Assembly: GCA_022508425.1 (NCBI GenBank)
Contig: JAFLVF010000007.1
Coordinates: 1 to 38,990, forward strand
Length of the DNA stretch: 38,990 bases
Reading direction: 5' to 3'
Source of the DNA: Clostridiales bacterium
GTDB taxonomy: Bacteria > Bacillota > Clostridia > Christensenellales > Pumilibacteraceae
Numbering within the stretch: position 1 is the first letter of the stretch; each line of letters starts with the position of its first letter. A program made the translations under genes and the position numbers. The notes under the pieces were generated by a model. It saw nothing but the letters and a program-made list of their open reading frames with translations. It was not told the origin of the DNA and did not search any database. Below are positions 24,242-32,583 of this stretch, piece after piece.

Positions 24242-25225
24242 ATGACGTTTATTTCAATAAATGATGCGTTTACAAACCCGAACAGTCCGTGGTATTACGT
24301 CGTCGGATCGGCATTTTTGGTGCTGATAATCGCGGCGCTTGTGATATTCGTGCTTGTTTCCAAGAGAAAACACGCCGCGGAAGAGAAAAAGATGACAGAC
24401 GTTGAAATAACCGACACCCTCCCTCCCGAAGCGCAATCCGAACAAGATTCCGCAGTCGAAGAAAAGGCGGAAGACAGCGAAATTGTCCAAGAAGCCGATA
24501 CACACTCCGATACAGACGAGAAAAAAGTCGACGAAGGCGCCGAGGCGACAGCGGAGGCAATCGAAAACGCGCCCGAAGCAAAAGAATACGTAGCACCTCC
24601 CGAAGAAGTTGTCGCGGAGAAAGAGGAACAAAAGCAAGAACAACCGAAGCCTGCGACAAGAAAGAAGAAAGAAGAAAAGCAGCCGACAATAATATTAGTC
24701 AATGCGAACAAGGCCGAAATCAAGCCGGCGGCGGAAAAAGCCCCTGCGACAAAGAGCCCGACAACGGCCAAGAAGCCGACCGCGACGAAGAAACCGCAAA
24801 AACCGTTTATCGACAGACTGCTCGCGGCAAAAGAAGTGCACGGAATATACAACGAACTCAAGAACGCGATTTTGTCCTATCCCGGAATGAAAGCCAAGCT
24901 CGGCAAAGAAAGCGAGTCGTTCACGTTTGCCGCAGAGACGAAAGCGGAAATTTCGCTAGACGGGAACAAGGTGGTACTGAATGTAGCGGTCGATCCCGAC
25001 GGGGTAAAGGAATTTGGCGCGGTTGCAGACGACGGCGCGCTCAAGACCAGGCTAAACGTATCTACGACCAATATCGACAGCGCGCAAAGGCTGATAACGT
25101 ACACTATGAACATATCCATGCTTACGCGCAACGACAAGCACCGCCACGTAGACTATATCCAGAACGCGATCAATGCCAAGAACAAGGCGAAAGCAAAGCA
25201 ATCCGCGACAAAAGCAAAGAAGTAA
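24242..25225 (+). CDS. Membrane-anchored protein with acidic linker and C-terminal domain
   Basis: 327 residues. One membrane helix (about 18-40, YVVGSAFLVLIIAALVIFVL) is followed by SKRKH, suggesting the rest faces the cytoplasm. Residues 50-135 are highly acidic and low-complexity. Residues 135-190 are Lys/Pro/Ala-rich. A folded-looking domain of about 120 residues follows (FIDRLLAAKEVHGIYNELKN, SFTFAAETKAEISLDGNKVV, TYTMNISMLTRNDKHRHVDY), ending in a Lys-rich tail. The domain is not recognised. It sits between smpB and the deaminase gene. Confidence 0.75.
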   Translation: MTFISINDAFTNPNSPWYYVVGSAFLVLIIAALVIFVLVSKRKHAAEEKKMTDVEITDTLPPEAQSEQDSAVEEKAEDSEIVQEADTHSDTDEKKVDEGAEATAEAIENAPEAKEYVAPPEEVVAEKEEQKQEQPKPATRKKKEEKQPTIILVNANKAEIKPAAEKAPATKSPTTAKKPTATKKPQKPFIDRLLAAKEVHGIYNELKNAILSYPGMKAKLGKESESFTFAAETKAEISLDGNKVVLNVAVDPDGVKEFGAVADDGALKTRLNVSTTNIDSAQRLITYTMNISMLTRNDKHRHVDYIQNAINAKNKAKAKQSATKAKK

Positions 25226-25260
25226 TACAGTAAACTTCGGTAATATATAAAGGAATATCA

Positions 25261-25653
25261 ATGGACAAGATTTGGCAAGAACTCTATAATGCCGCGCGTT
25301 CGGTACAGAACGAGCGGCAAATTTCCGATTACATATCCGCAGGCGGAGTCGCGGCGGCAGTACAGTCGAAATCGGGCAAGATATATACGGGCGTGTGCGT
25401 GGACACTTGTTCTACTCTCGGAATCTGCGCCGAAAGGAACGCGATATTCAATATGCTCACTAACGGCGAGCATGAGATATCGCGTGTTTTGGCGATAATG
25501 GAGGACGGAAAGACGGGTACACCCTGCGGCGCTTGCCGCGAATTTATGGTACAGCTCATGCCAAAGAATTATAAGCAGATACAAATTATGCTCGACTATG
25601 ACAATAACAAAATCGTGACATTGGAGGAATTGACCCCACATTGGTGGATCTGA
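25261..25653 (+). CDS. Cytidine deaminase family protein
   Basis: 130 residues, normal for a homotetrameric cytidine/blasticidin-S deaminase. Zinc and catalytic residues are C56 and E58 (GICAERNAIFNM) and C89 and C92 (TPCGACREFMVQLMP). The expected reaction is hydrolytic deamination of cytidine or a related base, in pyrimidine salvage. The C-terminal half lacks the longer segments of classical Cdd, so the substrate is uncertain. AAAGGA precedes the ATG. The methyltransferase gene overlaps its last 13 bases. Confidence 0.85.
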   Translation: MDKIWQELYNAARSVQNERQISDYISAGGVAAAVQSKSGKIYTGVCVDTCSTLGICAERNAIFNMLTNGEHEISRVLAIMEDGKTGTPCGACREFMVQLMPKNYKQIQIMLDYDNNKIVTLEELTPHWWI

Positions 25654-26501
25654 CAACGGTGAAAACCATAGATGAAAAAGTTTTAGCCGGCTACAACACG
25701 GGAATCGAGCGCAATCGATTGCGAATGGACGTCGGCTTGATAGAATTCGAGCGGACAAAAGAGCTGTTGAGAGAGCATTTACCCAAGCCGCCCGCCGTCA
25801 TTTACGATATCGGCGGAGCATACGGCGAATACTCGTGGTGGCTGGCATCACTCGGGTACGAAGTGCATTTGTTCGATTTGTCCGAAAGAAACATCGAAAT
25901 GAGCGCCGAACTGCAAGAAGAATACCCTAACTGCGCTTTGGCGGCGGCAGAGGTGTGTGACGCGCGGAAAGTCAATCGCGCGGACAAAAGCGCCGACGCA
26001 ATCCTTTTGATGGGGCCGCTGTATCACATAGTGGACCGTGACGAACGAATAGCCGCAATCAAGGAAAGCAAAAGGCTGTTAAAGGATAACGGCGTATTGT
26101 TCTCCGCGGCAATCACCCCATATGCGACATTATTATGGGCTACTTCCGTTTTCGGCAAGGACAATCGCTTGCTTGAAGAGCCGGCATTTATGCAAATGGT
26201 GGAGCGCGAGCTGTGCGACGGGGAGCATGTTCGGCCGGACGAATCGATCACAAGCTACAGAGGGATAGGGCGTTCGCATTTCCACAGCGCGGAGCGGCTG
26301 AAATCGGAGTTAGAGCAAGCAGGCTTTACTGATACGCAAATTCACGGCGTGGTCGGCGCGGCGTGGATCGCTCCAAACCTCGACGAGCTGTGGAAGGACG
26401 AGAAGGCAAGAGCCGCGCTTATGAATACCGTGAGATTGGTGGACGGCAGAGAGGACATAATCGGGTTTTCCACACATCTTCTCGGAATATCGAAGTTGTA
26501 G
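25641..26501 (+). CDS. Class I SAM-dependent methyltransferase, coupled to the deaminase gene
   Basis: 286 residues from a TTG; a GTG one codon later and another GTG at 25659 are alternatives. GGAGGA lies inside the end of the deaminase gene, so translation is probably coupled. SAM motif I is VIYDIGGAYGEYSWWLASLG; beta-2 ends VHLFDLSERN; the block AILLMGPLYHIVDRDERI follows the post-II pattern of small-molecule methyltransferases. The substrate is unknown. A strong terminator lies 27 bases after the stop. Confidence 0.85.
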   Translation: MVDLTTVKTIDEKVLAGYNTGIERNRLRMDVGLIEFERTKELLREHLPKPPAVIYDIGGAYGEYSWWLASLGYEVHLFDLSERNIEMSAELQEEYPNCALAAAEVCDARKVNRADKSADAILLMGPLYHIVDRDERIAAIKESKRLLKDNGVLFSAAITPYATLLWATSVFGKDNRLLEEPAFMQMVERELCDGEHVRPDESITSYRGIGRSHFHSAERLKSELEQAGFTDTQIHGVVGAAWIAPNLDELWKDEKARAALMNTVRLVDGREDIIGFSTHLLGISKL

Positions 26502-26527
26502 GACTTAAAATCATATCGCAGCATTAT

Positions 26528-26554
26528 GCCCGACTGGTATCAGTCGGGCTTTTT
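26528..26554 (+). terminator. Terminator of the methyltransferase gene
   Basis: GCCCGACTG (26528-26536), GTAT loop, CAGTCGGGC (26541-26549), TTTTT. Confidence 0.9.
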
Positions 26555-26576
26555 CTGTTTTAGTCCGCGCGATGGT

Positions 26577-26667
26577 CGCTCTCAGACAGAAAAATACATG
26601 GAGGGTAGCAATATTCGGATACCCCGACGTAATACTAAACCGACGGTTTAGCAAATCAAGATTTGAG
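26577..26667 (-). repeat. 91-bp dispersed repeat, copy B (inverted relative to copy A)
   Basis: The reverse complement aligns to 15761-15851 without change in total length; 34 bases at one end (one mismatch) and 19 at the other end are conserved. It lies between two terminators of convergent genes, so it is not needed for their expression. Confidence 0.85.
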
Positions 26668-26685
26668 CCGAATTTTTTACCGTAC

Positions 26686-26719
26686 AAAAAAGCTCCGTTC
26701 GGGAATTTCGAGACGGAGC
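26686..26719 (-). terminator. comEC terminator
   Basis: GCTCCGT (26692-26698) and ACGGAGC (26713-26719); on the minus strand the stem is followed by six T residues. Confidence 0.75.
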
Positions 26720-26775
26720 GCGTAAAATTCATCTGATAAATGCGGAGATTGCGCCACGGGACATTAATATCCGAT

Positions 26776-28323
26776 TTATACTATGCACAAGATTACACAG
26801 AGTACGAGGGAGTACAGGACGAGCGGAAGCTTGCTCTTAGGCAGCATGAAGTAGTCGCTCATGCAGAACATTATCGGGTAGCATAGGAATACGGCACAGC
26901 TCGGGTGGGAGGAAATACCAATGGGAACGGCGGCAACGCCTTGCGCGATGTAATCGATGGGCATTAGAAGATACTTACACCAACCGACCGCTCCGCCCAG
27001 CCCCGGTATCGCCGCGAACGGCAGACACAACAGCATTACGACAAAGGCAATGCCGAAATAGGGCAGCACTACGATGTTTACCAATATCGACAGCGGACGG
27101 ATCGAGCCGAAGAAATATGTCTGCGCGGGGAGAATGCCGGCGTGGACGGAGACTGCTGTCCCGACAGACTCGGAAATTTTGCGGTTGACGCGATTGGTCA
27201 TGGCGCGCGATATCGTGTTGCCAAACATCGCAATGCCGAATATCGCGCCGAAGCTGAAGATAAATCCCGCCTCGAACAGATATATCGGCCTGACGGCGAG
27301 GATCAGAGAGAACGCGCATGTCAATGACGACAGTATGTCGCGCCGCCCGCCCACAAATACAGACGCACCCGCCACCGTGGCCATTATCACAGCGCGAATC
27401 ACGGACGGAGAAAAATCGGCGAGTATAGCGTAGGCGACGAGAAGAGCGGTTGTCACCGAGAATCTTACAATTTTGTTCGCGCGGAACAGTGCCAGCTCGA
27501 TAAGAAGTATCAAGAATCCGACGTGCAATCCCGACACGGCGAGCACATGCCCCAGTCCCGCCGCCGAGAAAGTGTCGCTTACGACATACGACAGTCCGTA
27601 CTTATCGCCCGTTATCATGGAGTAGGCGATATTACCGTACCGCGCTCCCATATTGTCGACGAGAATGCGCTTTAGCCCGATTAGAAATTTTTCTATTCCG
27701 TTAGGCGCGCCCGGCTTGAATTCGAATGAGTCGCTTCCTATCGAGCACGTATAAATCACGCCCGTACGAAACGAATTCCCGTCCACTCTCATAGCCGATA
27801 CGAGCGGCACACCGTTCACCTTCGACCGAAAGGAAAGGCGATCGCCTATGTCCAAGAACGAAGCGCGGTTACGGCCGGTGTCAACCACCGATACTTTGAT
27901 TTTTCCCTTTACATCCTTGCCGTCGAATGACAGGTTTTCGAGCACGAGGGTGTAATTGCCGTTGCGCACGTCGACGTCACACAGCCTGCCGACTATGTAG
28001 TGCTCGCCCGATTTTTCGAGCGCGGAAACGCGGAAAGAAGAATAAACCGCCGCAGTGGAAAATGCGCTCACCGACAGGACCGTCGCTATCACAAAGGCCA
28101 AAAGCTTATTCAGCGGATAAGAGTTCTTTTTGAATGCGACGGACTTGATAACCGTCAAAGCGAGAAGAAGGGCGAGATAACTCGTTCCGATTGCTATACC
28201 CGCCGCTTTAGACAGCATAAAGATATACGCACAGAAAATCGCGCCGACGATTGCCGACGCGACCAAAAGGAACGCTCTGAAATTTATCGGCGATCTTATG
28301 TTTTTTTTCTCTCGTTTTTCCAT
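26776..28323 (-). CDS. comEC: ComEC/Rec2 family DNA-uptake channel, core without beta-lactamase domain
   Basis: 515 residues from MEKREKKNIRSPINFRAF; the frame extends 34 codons further upstream but that part overlaps the promoter. Membrane helices at the start are followed by an OB-like DUF4131 region (HYIVGRLCDVDVRNGNYTLV) and the competence domain with the family hallmark GHVLAVSGLHVGFL, then many further helices (for example PSVIRAVIMATVAGASVFVG). ComEC carries single-stranded DNA across the membrane in transformation. It stops after the membrane part; the C-terminal metallo-beta-lactamase-like domain of full-length ComEC is absent. No comEA or comF is nearby. Confidence 0.88.
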   Translation of the reverse strand: MEKREKKNIRSPINFRAFLLVASAIVGAIFCAYIFMLSKAAGIAIGTSYLALLLALTVIKSVAFKKNSYPLNKLLAFVIATVLSVSAFSTAAVYSSFRVSALEKSGEHYIVGRLCDVDVRNGNYTLVLENLSFDGKDVKGKIKVSVVDTGRNRASFLDIGDRLSFRSKVNGVPLVSAMRVDGNSFRTGVIYTCSIGSDSFEFKPGAPNGIEKFLIGLKRILVDNMGARYGNIAYSMITGDKYGLSYVVSDTFSAAGLGHVLAVSGLHVGFLILLIELALFRANKIVRFSVTTALLVAYAILADFSPSVIRAVIMATVAGASVFVGGRRDILSSLTCAFSLILAVRPIYLFEAGFIFSFGAIFGIAMFGNTISRAMTNRVNRKISESVGTAVSVHAGILPAQTYFFGSIRPLSILVNIVVLPYFGIAFVVMLLCLPFAAIPGLGGAVGWCKYLLMPIDYIAQGVAAVPIGISSHPSCAVFLCYPIMFCMSDYFMLPKSKLPLVLYSLVLCVILCIV

Positions 28324-28354
28324 TGACGTCGAGTTTTCTGAATTTAATATGAAA

Positions 28355-28383
28355 ATTTTAGCATGCGATTGCGTCAATGTCAA
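28355..28383 (-). promoter_or_regulatory. comEC promoter
   Basis: On the minus strand TTGACA (28378-28383), 17 bases, TAAAAT (28355-28360). The leader is about 25 bases with no clear ribosome binding site. Confidence 0.7.
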
Positions 28384-28413
28384 GCATAGCGGGAAATACC
28401 TCGGTGCAAAAAG

Positions 28414-28442
28414 TTGATTAATCATCGGAAATATGTTATAAT
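28414..28442 (+). promoter_or_regulatory. Peptidase E promoter
   Basis: TTGATT (28414-28419), 17 bases, TATAAT (28437-28442). Confidence 0.7.
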
Positions 28443-28511
28443 TACCGAAATGACGACAACTTGAATTTGCTTAGCTTAGTTTAATACTATTTACATAAAT
28501 CGAGGAAAGCT

Positions 28512-29255
28512 ATGAAGATTGTTGCAATCGGCGGCGGGTCGATAGGGAGAAACGGATACGAATACGAATTGAAGAGCATAGACGAAGAGATTGTTGCGCT
28601 TACAGGCAAGCCTAACCCGAGGCTGGTTTTTATCGGGCTCGCACTCGTTGCGGGTGAGTACGTCGACGGGTATTTTGACAAGATTGACGAAAACTTTTCC
28701 GCGCTCGGCTGCAAGTGCGAATATCTCAAAGAGAGCTTTTTACCCGATCGCGACAGGATAAAGGCGCTTATCGATAATGCGGATATAATCTATGTAGGCG
28801 GTGGAAACACTCTTCGGCTGATGAATCTGTTCAAGCGTTACGGCATGGTCGAGATACTTGCCGCCGCAAAGGATAGGGGTTGCGTCATGTGCGGAGTGAG
28901 CGCGGGCGGGATATGCTGGCATAAGTTCGGCAACAGCGATTCGCGAAAGTTTACGTCCGAGTCGTTGCAATTGATCAAGGTGTCCGGGCTTGGATTTATC
29001 GACGCGCTGTACTGCCCGCATTACGACACCGAGCCGCGCCGTCAGCCCGATTTGGAGCGCATGATGAAGCGAACTTCCGGTGTTGCGCTCGCGTTTGACA
29101 ATTGCGCCGCGCTCAAAATCGACGGCGACAATTACGAAGTTCTGAAATGCAAGGATACCGCAAAGGCACGCAAATGCTTTTACCGCAACGGCAAATACAC
29201 CGTTACCGAACTCGAGAACAGCGGCACCGTCACCGAGCTGACGGCAAAACCTTAA
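28512..29255 (+). CDS. Peptidase E-like serine peptidase (family S51)
   Basis: 247 residues. MKIVAIGGGSIGR opens a class-I glutamine-amidotransferase-like fold; DIIYVGGGNTLRLM precedes the nucleophile elbow CGVSAGGICW with Ser130; CPHYD supplies a conserved histidine region. S51 enzymes include dipeptidase E (Asp-X dipeptides) and cyanophycinase; the length and motifs fit the former type. Cytosolic, with no signal peptide. GAGGAAAG lies before the ATG. It is monocistronic. Confidence 0.87.
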   Translation: MKIVAIGGGSIGRNGYEYELKSIDEEIVALTGKPNPRLVFIGLALVAGEYVDGYFDKIDENFSALGCKCEYLKESFLPDRDRIKALIDNADIIYVGGGNTLRLMNLFKRYGMVEILAAAKDRGCVMCGVSAGGICWHKFGNSDSRKFTSESLQLIKVSGLGFIDALYCPHYDTEPRRQPDLERMMKRTSGVALAFDNCAALKIDGDNYEVLKCKDTAKARKCFYRNGKYTVTELENSGTVTELTAKP

Positions 29256-29275
29256 TTCATATATAATAGAAAAAA

Positions 29276-30277
29276 TTAAATATTCGATTTTTTGAGAATA
29301 TGCGTCAGCTTTCGCCGAGCGAAGGTCGATATATCCATGCCTATCAGGGCGTATTTGGATAGGTGTTCTGCGACCGAGTATTGAATTTCGTGCTCGAAAT
29401 ATGTGCAGTGCGAGTATTGGTACAGCGTGTGGACGAGCGGCGGTCGTTTCACGTCAAAGCCCATTTCGGATAGACGAGGCGAGCCCGCGCCCAAATCGCA
29501 GACTGCGTATGCGCCCGCATCGCCGGGAACGAGAGGAAGCGCAAGATCTGCCGAGACGAGCGCGGCGAGGTTTGATCGGCCGCGGGAAGCTATCTTTTTG
29601 ATATCGCCGAGGAGTGCGAAGCTTAGTGCGGCGACAATGTTATGCAAACGGTAGTCGTGGCTTTCGCCGCTCGAATACTGTGCGCGGGTAAAGCGTGCCG
29701 CGGCTGTTTTCTCGCCGCCGCACACCAGCGCCGCTCCGCCGCCGGCCAGCCTCTTGCCGAACGAGAGTATGCCGTAGTCGCCGTTGCCGCCGCAAGGCAC
29801 GCCCGAATAGTCTCCGCCGAGCGCGTCGCAGGCAAGCTCGATTAGAAATGCGCCGTGTGACCGCACGAGCGGATACAGTGTCGAATAATCGGCAACCGAG
29901 CCGAACGCGTTGTCGACAATCACCGCTTTGGGCGTTTTTCTCTGTAGCTCCGCCCAGGTAAACGCCGCCTCGAGCGCCGATGACGACATGCACCTTGTTA
30001 CGGGATCGCTGTCGATAAACACCGGGACTGCGCCGAGATTTGAAACAGTCGCAATATACGAATAGAATGTGTAAGTGGGAACGAACACGTAATCGCCCGC
30101 ACCGACCCCGCAAAGGTGTAGCGCCGTATGGATGGCGCCGTCGGGCGAGGACAGCGCAATCACGTCGCGCGAATACATATCAGTCAGCGCGCATTCAAGC
30201 CGCTCGACGAAGTTTGTCCCGTCGAGCGCATTGCACACCGTTCCGGCCGCGTCGCTTCCTCTGTCGATAAGTAGCAT
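29276..30277 (-). CDS. DegT/DnrJ/EryC1 family PLP-dependent aminotransferase-like protein
   Basis: 333 residues. Family layout: SSPDGAIHTALHLCGVGAGDYVFVPTYTF near the N-terminus, PVFIDSDP, PKAVIVDNAFGSVADYSTL, LIELACDALGGDYSG, and the PLP-lysine block ILSFGKRLAGGGAALVCGG (K175). Relatives transfer an amino group to keto-sugars for surface glycans. The block before the lysine departs from the usual EDAAHA, and the protein is about 30-40 residues short at the end, so the activity is uncertain. No sugar-biosynthesis neighbour is present. No clear ribosome binding site. Confidence 0.78.
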   Translation of the reverse strand: MLLIDRGSDAAGTVCNALDGTNFVERLECALTDMYSRDVIALSSPDGAIHTALHLCGVGAGDYVFVPTYTFYSYIATVSNLGAVPVFIDSDPVTRCMSSSALEAAFTWAELQRKTPKAVIVDNAFGSVADYSTLYPLVRSHGAFLIELACDALGGDYSGVPCGGNGDYGILSFGKRLAGGGAALVCGGEKTAAARFTRAQYSSGESHDYRLHNIVAALSFALLGDIKKIASRGRSNLAALVSADLALPLVPGDAGAYAVCDLGAGSPRLSEMGFDVKRPPLVHTLYQYSHCTYFEHEIQYSVAEHLSKYALIGMDISTFARRKLTHILKKSNI

Positions 30278-30332
30278 AATGTTAGTATGATTGTTTTGTC
30301 GGCAAAAAAATTCAAAAACGCCCTTTAAATAA

Positions 30333-30361
30333 TTGCAAAGTTCAAATAGTTGTGATATAAT
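30333..30361 (+). promoter_or_regulatory. tRNA-Thr promoter
   Basis: TTGCAA (30333-30338), 17 bases, TATAAT (30356-30361). Confidence 0.7.
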
Positions 30362-30406
30362 AGCTTCGCGTTACAAGCATAAGGGCGAATAACAGCACTT
30401 GTAACG

Positions 30407-30431
30407 AAATCAAAGAAACAATCTGTGATTG
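30407..30431 (+). repeat. 25-bp leader element, copy 2 (tRNA-Thr)
   Basis: Identical to 8640-8664. It ends one base before the tRNA, so it forms the 5' leader that RNase P would remove. Confidence 0.8.
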
Positions 30432-30432
30432 T

Positions 30433-30508
30433 GCTACTGTGGCTCAGCTGGTAGAGCAGCTGATTCGTAATCAGCAGGTCGGCGGTTCGAGTCCGCCCAG
30501 TAGCTCCA
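30433..30508 (+). tRNA. tRNA-Thr (anticodon CGT)
   Basis: 76 bases including an encoded CCA. The acceptor stem GCTACTG pairs with CAGTAGC. The anticodon stem GCTGA/TCAGC holds the loop TTCGTAA, giving anticodon CGT (reads ACG, threonine). The T arm contains GGTTCGAGTCC. A U-tailed terminator follows. Confidence 0.95.
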
Positions 30509-30512
30509 AAAA

Positions 30513-30544
30513 TCGTCAAACGCCAAAGCGTTTGGCGATTTTTA
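30513..30544 (+). terminator. tRNA-Thr terminator
   Basis: TCGTCAAACGC (30513-30523), CAAA loop, GCGTTTGGCGA (30528-30538), then TTTTTA. Confidence 0.85.
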
Positions 30545-30857
30545 CTTTTTCACTCTTCACTCTTCGCCATTACCTACGCCGATTTTCGGTAAGTAATAAA
30601 CAACAGTAAATTGTGAAAATGATAGAAGCGCAAGAAAGCGCTCGCGCTTGGCGGCGGCGCTTACGCGATTGTCTATCCCGCGTTTATCGGAAAAGAGGCG
30701 CAAGATAATTCGCAAGACGAGGCACGCAAAACGCACTTTCGCTTTAACGTTACTTTTTTAAGCGTTTTAATCTAAAAAATCTTTACTTTTGCGGACGGGT
30801 GCGCTATAATAAGTAAAACTTTCGACGTTACGAAACGATTTGCTATCAGGGGGTTTT
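30545..30857. other. Intergenic region between tRNA-Thr and the esterase gene
   Basis: It starts with TTCACTCTTCACTCTTC heptamers. At about 30627-30772 a plus-strand frame without start codon reads KRKKALALGGGAYAIVYPAF and on to a stop; this could be a relic of a gene start but has no ribosome binding site. No intact gene seen. Confidence 0.35.
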
Positions 30858-32507
30858 ATGAAACGGCGCTTGCAGATATTTATAATGATAATGGTGATGG
30901 TGCTGACCGGAACGTTCGCTTTCGGTTGCGGCAAAACAAATCCCATCGACCCGACAACGCCCGACGACAATTCGGGCGGACAGAACAGTCCCGGTCAGTG
31001 GACGGTTTATCTCAAGGTCACGGGCAACGACGAAATGGTGGTCCCCATGCAAAAATCCGGGTCGGCCGAATCATATTCGGCCACGGTCACGCTAGCCGTA
31101 GGAGATATGGTCTCGGTTTACGACAGCAACGGTGTTACATACAATACATACAATCCCGCGACCTTTACCGGCACGGCAGCCGTTGCGGGCGAGTACACAT
31201 TCGAGTTTTATTTGATCGGAGCAAGCGGAGTAGTCAATGTTACCGCTCCGCAAAGCGCGCCGAGCCCGTCGCCTACGCCCGAGCCGTCACCCGATCCTAC
31301 ACCGACTCCAACACCCGATCCTACGCCTACACCGACACCCACCCCCACGCCGCCCCCGGACAACACCAAGGTCAATGTTTATTACACCAACAACGAAAGT
31401 TGGTCGAGCGTGTACGCATACGTTTGGAACAGTGCCACGAGCAAGGCGAAGGCGGTGTGGCCGGGCACCAAGCTAAGCTCTTTCGGCACATCGGGTTTTG
31501 GCGAGCAACAGTTCAAGGTAGAAGTTGACTATTCGCAATATGACAGAATTATTTTCAACGACGGCGGCAACAAACAGACCAAGGACTTGATCGTCGGCAG
31601 AGCGACGAGCGGATATTACGGAAGGGACGGGATATTCACCATGAATACGAGCAACTACGGCAACGTCACATACACCACGCTTAAAGACACGAAGAACTTG
31701 AGCTATCTGACAGGCGCAAAACCGCAGAACAACAATTTCGCGGGTGTCGCGACTAAGAAGATTTCTGTATACACCCCGCCCGGCTATTCTTCGAGTAAGA
31801 GGTACGGCGTGCTGTACATGTTTGACGGGCAAAACCTATATACCGACGGATCGAGCTCACAGCCGGCCGACAAACCGTGGGCGGTGGACGTCGCGGTAAC
31901 AAGCCTTATGAAGAACGGCGGTGACGGCGTCATCATCGTCGCTATCGACAACACCGATGGGTACAGAGATCAAGAGCTTACTATGAGCATGAGCTTCGGC
32001 GCGCAGACAAATCTCGGCAGTGAGCAGTACGGCGATTTCAAGAACGGCAAGCTCGACAATCTCGGCAACTTTATTAAAGAAACGCTCATGCCGTGGGTCA
32101 AGTCGCACTACTCGGTGGACGACAGCCGCGAGAAGACGGGCATAGCCGGCTCGTCGTCGGGCGGGCTTGCCGCATACTACGTCGGACTCAGAGACAACGA
32201 TTTGTACGGTTATATAGGCGCTTTCTCGCCGGCTAACGGAATATTCGTATCAAGCGCCTGGACGAACTTCTACAGCAGAAAAAGCGGCTTTACCGCGGGC
32301 AAGCCCAAGGTTTACGTCTACTGCGGATACGGGGATCACGACCTCGAGGATATGCTCGTCACAGAGACCAAAAAGATAAAGAGCGGGCTTACCGCAGTCG
32401 GCTTTGCCGCGTCGAGCGTCGTCGAAAACTACGTGGAGGGCGGCAGGCACAGTGAAGAATATTGGCGCATAGCATTTACGGACTTTTTGGGAAAAATGGC
32501 GCCGTAG
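30858..32507 (+). CDS. Lipoprotein esterase with starch-binding-type module
   Basis: 549 residues from MKRRLQIFIMIMVM, preceded by AGGGGG. A signal peptide ends in a lipobox-like TFAFGC (C24), so it is probably a lipoprotein. Order: a beta-rich domain (about 45-125); a long Pro/Thr linker of PTPTP type; a module resembling CBM26-type starch-binding domains (about 171-260, VNVYYTNNESWSSVYAYVWN, VWPGTKL, FNDGGNKQT); and an esterase-D-like alpha/beta hydrolase (about 290-549) with LYMFDGQNLY and nucleophile elbow GIAGSSSGGLAAYY (Ser433). It likely removes acyl groups from, or acts near, surface-bound polysaccharide. Probably monocistronic. Confidence 0.85.
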   Translation: MKRRLQIFIMIMVMVLTGTFAFGCGKTNPIDPTTPDDNSGGQNSPGQWTVYLKVTGNDEMVVPMQKSGSAESYSATVTLAVGDMVSVYDSNGVTYNTYNPATFTGTAAVAGEYTFEFYLIGASGVVNVTAPQSAPSPSPTPEPSPDPTPTPTPDPTPTPTPTPTPPPDNTKVNVYYTNNESWSSVYAYVWNSATSKAKAVWPGTKLSSFGTSGFGEQQFKVEVDYSQYDRIIFNDGGNKQTKDLIVGRATSGYYGRDGIFTMNTSNYGNVTYTTLKDTKNLSYLTGAKPQNNNFAGVATKKISVYTPPGYSSSKRYGVLYMFDGQNLYTDGSSSQPADKPWAVDVAVTSLMKNGGDGVIIVAIDNTDGYRDQELTMSMSFGAQTNLGSEQYGDFKNGKLDNLGNFIKETLMPWVKSHYSVDDSREKTGIAGSSSGGLAAYYVGLRDNDLYGYIGAFSPANGIFVSSAWTNFYSRKSGFTAGKPKVYVYCGYGDHDLEDMLVTETKKIKSGLTAVGFAASSVVENYVEGGRHSEEYWRIAFTDFLGKMAP

Positions 32508-32583
32508 CGGCGACCTATTATTCCGAAGCAAATCATCACTTAAAAACGCCTTGTAGATCAAGGCGTTTTGCATATATATAAAA

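Noticed and set aside
30627-30772. Frame reading KRKKALALGGGAYAIVYPAF as a small exported protein
   Set aside because: No start codon follows the upstream stop and there is no ribosome binding site; kept only as a note on the intergenic region.
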